DNA from: Paracraurococcus sp049315625
GTDB taxonomy: Bacteria; Pseudomonadota; Alphaproteobacteria; Acetobacterales; Acetobacteraceae
Length of the DNA: 18,491 nucleotides
Assembly (NCBI GenBank): GCA_049315625.1
Contig: JBMOJU010000072.1
Location: 1-18,491, forward strand
Reading direction: 5' to 3'
Position numbers and translations under genes: made by a program. Positions 14,313-18,491 of this stretch are shown piece after piece (the first letter of the stretch is position 1; every line of letters begins with the position of its first letter). The notes below the pieces were generated by a model. The model saw only the letters and a list, made by a program, of their open reading frames with translations. It was not told where the DNA came from and did no database searches.

Positions 14313-15278
14313 ATGCCAGCCACCCACCATATCGAACCCACCATCCCGAACGTGCGCTGGGGCGCCTTCGACGCCAGCTTCGCCGCGGTGAAGGAGGTCG
14401 ATCCGGGCGACCTCGTCATCCTCGAATGCGTCTCCGGCGCGAAGGAGGTCATGCCGCCGGCCGGCAGCGGCCTGGCGGTCCCGGAGAAGCTGGCGGCGAT
14501 CCAGGCCGGCGGCGTGCCGCGGCTGGGGCCGCATATCCTCACTGGCCCGGTCGCGGTGAAGGGCGCCGAGCCGGGCGACGTGCTGCGCGTGGATATCGAG
14601 AAGATCGAGCTCGGCGCCGAGTGGGGCTTCTGCGCCTTCCGGCCGCTGGTCGGCACGCTGCCGGAGGATTTCCCCTACCACCGCGTCCTGCACATCCCGG
14701 TGGACCGCGAGGCGATGACCTGCAAGGTGCCGGTCGGGCCGGGCGTCACCATCCCGCTGTCGCCCTTCTTCGGCGTCATGGGCGTGGCGCCGCCGCCGGA
14801 ATGGGGGACGATCTCCACGAAGGAGCCGCGCGCGCATGGCGGCAACCTCGACAACAAGGAATGCGGGGAGGGCGCGACGCTGTTCCTGCCGGTCTTCGTG
14901 CCGGGTGCCAATTTCTCGGCCGGTGACGGGCATGGCGTGCAGGGCGACGGCGAGGTCTGCATCAACGCCTTGGAGATGTGCCTGACCGGGCACTTCCGCC
15001 TGAGCCTGGAGAAGGGCGGCGGCGCGCGCGACCCGATCCTGAAGTACCCGCGGGCCGAGACCAAGACCCACTACATCAGCATGGGCATGCACGAGGATCT
15101 CGACGTCGCCATGAAGACGGCGCTGCGCGAGATGATCGCCTTCATCGTCTCGCGCTCCAACCTCTCGGCCGCGGATGCCTACCAGATCTGCAGCCTGGCG
15201 GTGGATTTCCACGTGACGCAGACGGTGAACGGGGAAAAGGGCGTGCACGGGATGCTGCGGAAAGGGTTGTTGTTCTAA
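14313..15278 (+). CDS. Acetamidase/formamidase family protein
   Basis: This 321-residue FmdA/AmdA-family amidohydrolase hydrolyses short amides (formamide, acetamide or relatives) to ammonia and a carboxylate. Family landmarks are the N-terminal NVRWGAFDASF, VPGDVL-type strand EPGDVLRVDIEKIEL, IPLSPFFGVMGVAP, the conserved HGGNLDNKE, LFLPVFVPGANFSAGDGHGVQGDGEVCINALEM, and the C-terminal SAADAYQICSLAVDFHVTQTVNGEKGVHGMLRKG. The GDGHGVQGDGE segment supplies metal and active-site residues (family consensus GDxHAxQGDGE). The ATG at 14313 (MPATHHIEP) gives the usual N-terminus; the frame is open further upstream but without plausible homologous sequence. It stands alone, 103 bp after the HExxH gene, with a possible promoter of its own. 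The true amide substrate is not predictable. Release of ammonia would link it to nitrogen scavenging. Confidence 0.92.
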   Translation: MPATHHIEPTIPNVRWGAFDASFAAVKEVDPGDLVILECVSGAKEVMPPAGSGLAVPEKLAAIQAGGVPRLGPHILTGPVAVKGAEPGDVLRVDIEKIELGAEWGFCAFRPLVGTLPEDFPYHRVLHIPVDREAMTCKVPVGPGVTIPLSPFFGVMGVAPPPEWGTISTKEPRAHGGNLDNKECGEGATLFLPVFVPGANFSAGDGHGVQGDGEVCINALEMCLTGHFRLSLEKGGGARDPILKYPRAETKTHYISMGMHEDLDVAMKTALREMIAFIVSRSNLSAADAYQICSLAVDFHVTQTVNGEKGVHGMLRKGLLF

Positions 15279-15291
15279 AGCCGGACATCTG

Positions 15292-15341
15292 CTCCCTCCC
15301 CCGCTTTGCGGGGGAGGGTTCGGGTAGGGGTGCCCGTCCCG
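15292..15341 (+). repeat. Palindromic G/C repeat, family copy 2; probable bidirectional terminator
   Basis: CCCTCCCCCGC (15294-15304) and GCGGGGGAGGG (15308-15318) form a perfect 11-bp stem with a TTT loop, followed by TTCGGGTAGGGGTG. The element begins 13 nt after the acetamidase stop and lies between convergent genes (acetamidase and SDR). The copies at 9938-9985 (inverted) and 10022-10055 (partial) belong to the same family. Confidence 0.65.
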
Positions 15342-15374
15342 GTGGGGGGGTGCCTCCCTCCGTAGTGCCCTCGC

Positions 15375-16330
15375 CTACACGTACCGCCGCACCTGCCGCC
15401 CCGCGCCACGCGCGATCTGCCGCACCGGCGCCACCGGCCGCGTCAGGCTCTTCTCCGTGCCGTCGTCCCGCAGCTGGTACAGGTTGTCGGCGCGCGACGC
15501 CTTCGGCCGCTTGTCGCTGACCTGCGCCGGATGGCCCACCGCCTCCATCACCAGGTCCGTGGCGCGCGGGAACAGCCCGCCCATCAGCGAGATCGCATGG
15601 CCGCCGAAGCCGACGACGATGTCGCGCTTGCGGTGGCCGCAGGCATGCAGGATGGCGCGCGGCACCAGATCCGGCACATAGGCCGGCGGCGGAACGCGCA
15701 CGCCCGGCGTGTCCAGGTAGGTGCGCGCGTGGTCCTGGAAGCCGGTCTCGACGCCCGACGGCTTGATCAGCGTCACGCTGATCGGCGCAGCCTCGCGCTC
15801 CAGCTCCATTCGCAGCGCGTCGGTGAAGGCCTTCACCGCGTGCTTGGTCGCCGAATAGGTGCCCTGCAGGATCATGCTCCGATCCGACAGCACGCAGCCG
15901 ACATTGATCAGCGCGCCGCCGCGGCCGCGCAGCGCCCTGGCGGCGATCAGCGACCCATGCACCACGCCCCAGTAGTCGGTATCGAACAGCCGCCTCTGGT
16001 CCTCGACCGGCGTCTCCTCCAGCGAGCCGTAGATGCCGGTGCCGGCATGGTTCACCAGGAATCGAAGCCGCCGAAGACCTGCCGCGCCCGTTCCGCCGCC
16101 GCTTCCAGTGCCGCCCGGCCGCCGACATCGGCGACGGCGAATTCCGCCTGCGCGCCGCGTGCCTTCAGCTCCTCGACGATGCCGCGCAGCGCCGCCTCAT
16201 TGCGGGAGATGAGGAAAATTCGGGCGCCGGCGCGGGCGGCTCGCCTGGCGGTGGCGAGGCCGATGCCGGAACTCGCGCCGGTGATGACGATGATCTGCCG
16301 CGAGGGCGGCTTCAGCCGGATATGCGGCAT
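15375..16330 (-). pseudogene. SDR-family oxidoreductase broken by a one-base frameshift
   Basis: The two halves together make one NAD(P)-dependent short-chain dehydrogenase/reductase of about 318 residues. The first half starts at ATG 16330 (MPHIRLKPPS) with the nucleotide-binding TGASSGIG (17-24), and runs to QVFGGFDSW, where a TGA at 16054-16052 ends it after 92 residues. The second half continues in another frame with VNHAGTGIYGSLEETP, the catalytic YSATK (Y about 159, K about 163), KPSGVETGF and the substrate-binding tail to 15375. Restoring one G in the GG at 16055-16056 would give the expected W-V-N-H-A-G. NHAG replaces the usual NNAG. The rest of the frame is intact and well conserved, so this is either a very recent mutation or a sequencing error. 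The start is preceded by GAGG at 6 nt and is embedded in a hairpin. Confidence 0.85.
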
Positions 16331-16391
16331 GGGGAACCTCGGGCCGGTGGGGGGAGCAGGCTGAACCCTGCGTCCCCAGCCCCGGTTCCCC
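16331..16391 (-). promoter_or_regulatory. Nested stem-loops covering the SDR ribosome-binding site
   Basis: On the minus strand, GGGGAACC (16391-16384) pairs with GGTTCCCC (16338-16331) directly before the ATG. Inside it, GGGGA-C-GCAGG (16377-16367) pairs with CCTGCTCCCC (16360-16351) around a 6-nt loop with one bulged base. The Shine-Dalgarno GAGG (16340-16337) is half buried in the outer stem. The structure starts 15 nt after the SOD stop, so it may end the SOD transcript or repress SDR translation. Confidence 0.45.
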
Positions 16392-16406
16392 ACGCGCAGG
16401 GCGCGG

Positions 16407-17141
16407 CTAGACCTTCAGCGTCCCCGCCATCGCCGCGTCGTAGCGCTGCGCCACGGCGTCCCAGTTCACCACGTTCCACCACGCCTTGGTGTATTCGGCG
16501 CGGCGGTTCTGGTAGCGCAGGTAATAGGCGTGCTCCCAGACATCGTTGCCGAGCAGCACCCGGCCGCCCTCCATCAGCGGCGTGTCCTGATTGGGCCGCT
16601 GCACCACGGCCAGCTTGCCTTCCTTCGTCACCGTCACGAAGGCCCAGCCGGAGCCGAATTGGGTGTTGCCGGCCCGCTCCACCGCGGCACGGAACGCATC
16701 CCAGCCGCCCAGGTCGCGCTCGATCGCCGCCAGCAGCGGTCCGGTCGGCTGGCCGCCCTTGCCGCCCATCACGCCCCAGAACATCGTATGGTTGGCGTGG
16801 CCGCCGCCATTGTTGCGGACCGCAGTGCGGATGCCATCCGGCAGTTCCGGCAGCTTCGCCAGCAGTTCCTCGATCGGCAGGGCGTGTAGTGCGGTGTGGT
16901 CCTTCACCGCGGCGTTCAGGTTGTTCACGTAGGCGGCGTGGTGCAGGTCGTGGTGGATCTGCATGGTGCGGGCGTCGATCGCCGCCTCGTTCGCCTCCAT
17001 CGCATAGGGTAGCGGCGGCAGGCTGAAGGGCCCGGTCGGCGCGGCCGGGGCCGTCGCCTGGGCGAAGACGCGGCGCGGGGCTGCGGCCAGCAGCGCGGCG
17101 CCGCCGAGCAGCAGGCCACGGCGGTGGGCGAGGACGGACAT
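16407..17141 (-). CDS. Exported superoxide dismutase, Mn-type sequence
   Basis: This enzyme dismutates superoxide to hydrogen peroxide and oxygen. It has 244 residues, of which the first ~28 are an export signal: MSVLAHRRGLLLGGAALLAAAPRRVFAQA has paired arginines before a hydrophobic core, compatible with Tat or Sec. The mature part is a full Fe/Mn-SOD. The metal ligands by comparison with E. coli SodA are H63 (IHHDLHH), H118 (GGHANHTMFW), D200 and H204 (DVWEHAYYLRYQNRR). The outer-sphere Gln is Q185 in NQDTPLM, and Gly stands at the Fe-SOD Gln position, which is the Mn-type arrangement. GGGAG lies 8 nt before ATG 17141. The gene is 64 bp downstream of the ABC ATPase. Periplasmic location is inferred from the leader; most bacterial Mn/Fe-SODs are cytoplasmic. 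Confidence 0.93.
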   Translation of the reverse strand: MSVLAHRRGLLLGGAALLAAAPRRVFAQATAPAAPTGPFSLPPLPYAMEANEAAIDARTMQIHHDLHHAAYVNNLNAAVKDHTALHALPIEELLAKLPELPDGIRTAVRNNGGGHANHTMFWGVMGGKGGQPTGPLLAAIERDLGGWDAFRAAVERAGNTQFGSGWAFVTVTKEGKLAVVQRPNQDTPLMEGGRVLLGNDVWEHAYYLRYQNRRAEYTKAWWNVVNWDAVAQRYDAAMAGTLKV

Positions 17142-17205
17142 CGGCGGTCTCCCGGGTTGTTGCGCCGCAATTGGGGGCCGCCGCAGCGCTACCAAGGGCC
17201 GCTGC

Positions 17206-18276
17206 CTATCGCAAGGCGCGGAAGGCGAAGGCGGCATAGGGGTCCCAGGCGACGGAGGCCGGGCCGCCGAGGCGCGGCACCCGGCTGCCGGCCGGGCGCT
17301 TCGCCACCAGCACACCGCCCCGCCCGAGTTCCAGCAGCAGCCGCAGATGGTCGCCCTGGAAGACCACGTCGCGCAGCGCCGCCTCCAGCGCGCCCTCGCC
17401 CATCTCCTCCGCCGTCATCGCCGCCACCGCGACGCGTTCGGGCCGCACCGCGACGATGCAGCGGCTGCCCGGGCCGGCGGCATCGCCGAGCCTTGCCCAG
17501 AGGTCGGGGCCGCAATCCAGCCGGACCTGGCAGTCCTCCCCGTCCAGCGCCAGCACCGTGCCCGGCAGCCGGTTGTTCTCCCCCAGCAGCCCGGCGACGA
17601 AGGCGGAGGCCGGTTCGTCGTAGATCCGCTGTGGCGTCCCCTGCTGCGCGACCGCGCCGGCCTCCAGCACCACCAGCTGGTCGGCCAGCAGCATCGCCTC
17701 GGCCGGCTCCCGCGTCGCCAGCACGGTGGTCAGGCCGAGCCGGCGGAACAGCGCCCGCCATTCCAGCGCCAGGCGGGTCCGGGTCGCGTGGTCGAGCCCG
17801 TCCAGCGGCTCATCCAGCAGCAGCACCGCCGGCTGCGGCGCCAGCGCCCGGGCCAGCGCGAGGCGGCGGCGCGGCACCGGGCCGAGATCGCCGAGCCGCG
17901 TCGCCTCCTGCCCATCCAGCCCCAGCGCGGTCAGCGCCCGCGCCACATGCGCGGCGCGCGCCGGCGGCGGCAGGGCGCGCACGGTCTCGGTCACGATGCG
18001 TTCGACGAGGCGGTGCCGCGGCAGCCCCTCCACCGGCTGGAACAGGCCGACGGGCGGCGTGCCCGGCGGCAGCCGGTCGAGCGCCACTCCCTCCCGCAGC
18101 ACCTGGCCCGCATCGGGGGAGGCGAGGCCCGCCAGCAGCCGCAGCACGCCGGTCTTGCCGCCGCCCGGCGGACCGAGCAGCACGGTGCAGGCGCCGCGCG
18201 GGATGTCGAGGCTGACGCCGTGCAGCCCCAGCACCGGCTTCCATACGGCCTCGAAGCGCAGCAGCGGCGTGTCCAT
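17206..18276 (-). CDS. ABC transporter ATP-binding protein, PotA-like with TOBE domain and degenerate motifs
   Basis: This 356-residue protein is laid out like PotA/FbpC/UgpC ATPases: an ABC domain (1-230) and a C-terminal TOBE/OB region (about 235-356, with IVAVRPERVAVA). Walker A is GPPGGGKT (35-42), the Q-loop is GLFQPVEGLPRH (Q80), and Walker B is VLLLDEPLDGLD with E156. Two key parts are abnormal. The LSGGQ signature is replaced by LGPVP (131-135) before RRRLALARAL, and the switch histidine of the THD motif is Arg189 (ATREPAEAM). Both features normally support ATP hydrolysis, so activity may be reduced. GGGGGAG lies about 5 nt before ATG 18276; an in-frame ATG at 18312 is less well placed. 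No permease or binding protein is next to it. The substrate is unknown, with polyamine, ferric iron or sulfate-type systems possible by family. Confidence 0.86.
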   Translation of the reverse strand: MDTPLLRFEAVWKPVLGLHGVSLDIPRGACTVLLGPPGGGKTGVLRLLAGLASPDAGQVLREGVALDRLPPGTPPVGLFQPVEGLPRHRLVERIVTETVRALPPPARAAHVARALTALGLDGQEATRLGDLGPVPRRRLALARALAPQPAVLLLDEPLDGLDHATRTRLALEWRALFRRLGLTTVLATREPAEAMLLADQLVVLEAGAVAQQGTPQRIYDEPASAFVAGLLGENNRLPGTVLALDGEDCQVRLDCGPDLWARLGDAAGPGSRCIVAVRPERVAVAAMTAEEMGEGALEAALRDVVFQGDHLRLLLELGRGGVLVAKRPAGSRVPRLGGPASVAWDPYAAFAFRALR

Positions 18277-18335
18277 CCGACTCCCCCGGGCCTGGCCGGG
18301 CAGGCTTCGCACCCGCGGCCGTGTCGAGGCAAGGC

Positions 18336-18361
18336 GGAACCCCTGGCGCCGTGCTCGCGTT
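18336..18361 (+). promoter_or_regulatory. EcfG-type (general stress response) promoter
   Basis: GGAAC (18336-18340) and CGTT (18358-18361) are separated by exactly 17 bp, a perfect match to the alphaproteobacterial EcfG sigma-factor consensus GGAAC-N16/17-CGTT. It lies 35 bp before the ATG at 18397 and points toward that gene. This is the strongest promoter call in the window. Confidence 0.75.
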
Positions 18362-18396
18362 CCCTCGCCAAGTTACCCCTGCGGAAGGAGCACGCG

Positions 18397-18491
18397 ATGA
18401 GCGCCGCCAATGATTTCTCGAACGATGCACGCAATCTGAAGAACCAGGCCGAGGCCGGCGCCGCCCGCGTCGGCGAGGACGTGAAGGACGA
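18397..18491 (+). CDS. Small stress-type protein, 5' end only
   Basis: The first 31 codons of a gene cut by the window edge are visible. AAGGAG (18385-18390) lies 6 nt before ATG 18397, and a perfect EcfG promoter stands upstream, so this is a real gene start despite its short length. The visible protein begins MSAANDFSNDARNLK and continues NQAEAGAARVGEDVKD. It is polar, Asn/Ala/Asp/Lys-rich and likely amphipathic helical. This composition resembles the N-termini of ElaB/YqjD (DUF883) or CsbD-like stress proteins, which are common EcfG targets, but too little is present to assign a family. Confidence 0.65.
   Translation, partial: MSAANDFSNDARNLKNQAEAGAARVGEDVKD

Noticed and set aside
15375..16055. 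A separate SDR-like gene starting at GTG 16055
   Set aside because: It lacks the nucleotide-binding half, and its first residue is the V of the interrupted W-V-N-H-A-G motif; it is the 3' part of the frameshifted gene.
17124..18215. A 363-codon plus-strand open frame opposite the ABC ATPase
   Set aside because: The product is almost wholly Pro/Ala/Arg, typical of the complement of a GC-rich gene; the minus-strand ABC protein has Walker A and B motifs.

Overview
The window looks like chromosomal DNA from a very GC-rich alphaproteobacterium, most likely of the Acetobacteraceae (Roseomonas-like). This is inferred from four things: strong G/C bias at third codon positions, a 180-kDa-class NAD-glutamate dehydrogenase, two Bug-type tripartite tricarboxylate receptors, and a perfect alphaproteobacterial EcfG (general stress sigma factor) promoter. 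I saw no rRNA, tRNA, insertion sequence, phage gene or CRISPR array. It reads as a housekeeping/accessory metabolic region, and no wholly new multi-gene system is evident. The interesting signals are mostly small: regulatory repeats, RNA structures, a frameshift and a degenerate ATPase.

Layout. 1-4143 (-) is the 5' 1381 codons of NAD-GDH, running off the left edge. Divergent from it, 4280-5946 (+) holds a JmjC/cupin_4 ribosomal-oxygenase-like protein coupled (TGATG) to a small exported OmpA-C-like protein. A Bug receptor (6020-6988) and an orphan tatA (7238-7495) follow. 7593-9916 is a tightly overlapping operon mtnB-mtnD-mtnC-uraD: three consecutive methionine-salvage steps plus a purine-catabolism decarboxylase. 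Facing it on the minus strand is a Bug receptor - nucleoside deaminase - alpha/beta hydrolase operon (12432 down to 10072). A divergent region with a 22-bp-period tandem repeat separates this operon from corA (12576-13562, +). corA overlaps an exported HExxH protein, which is followed by an acetamidase/formamidase (14313-15278). On the minus strand, 18276 down to 15375 encodes a PotA-like ABC ATPase with degenerate motifs, an exported Mn-type superoxide dismutase, and an SDR oxidoreductase broken by a one-base frameshift. The right edge (18397, +) is the start of a small stress-type protein behind the EcfG promoter.

How the genes fit together. MtnB, MtnC and MtnD carry methylthioribulose-1-phosphate to the 2-keto acid precursor of methionine, but mtnA, mtnK and mtnP are not here. 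UraD and the deaminase both belong to purine/ureide-type nitrogen metabolism, although on opposite strands. The acetamidase and GDH also release or handle ammonia/glutamate nitrogen. TatA could serve the exported SOD and perhaps the first Bug receptor, whose signal peptides carry paired arginines. G/C-rich palindromic repeats of one family sit in both gaps between convergent genes and probably act as bidirectional terminators.
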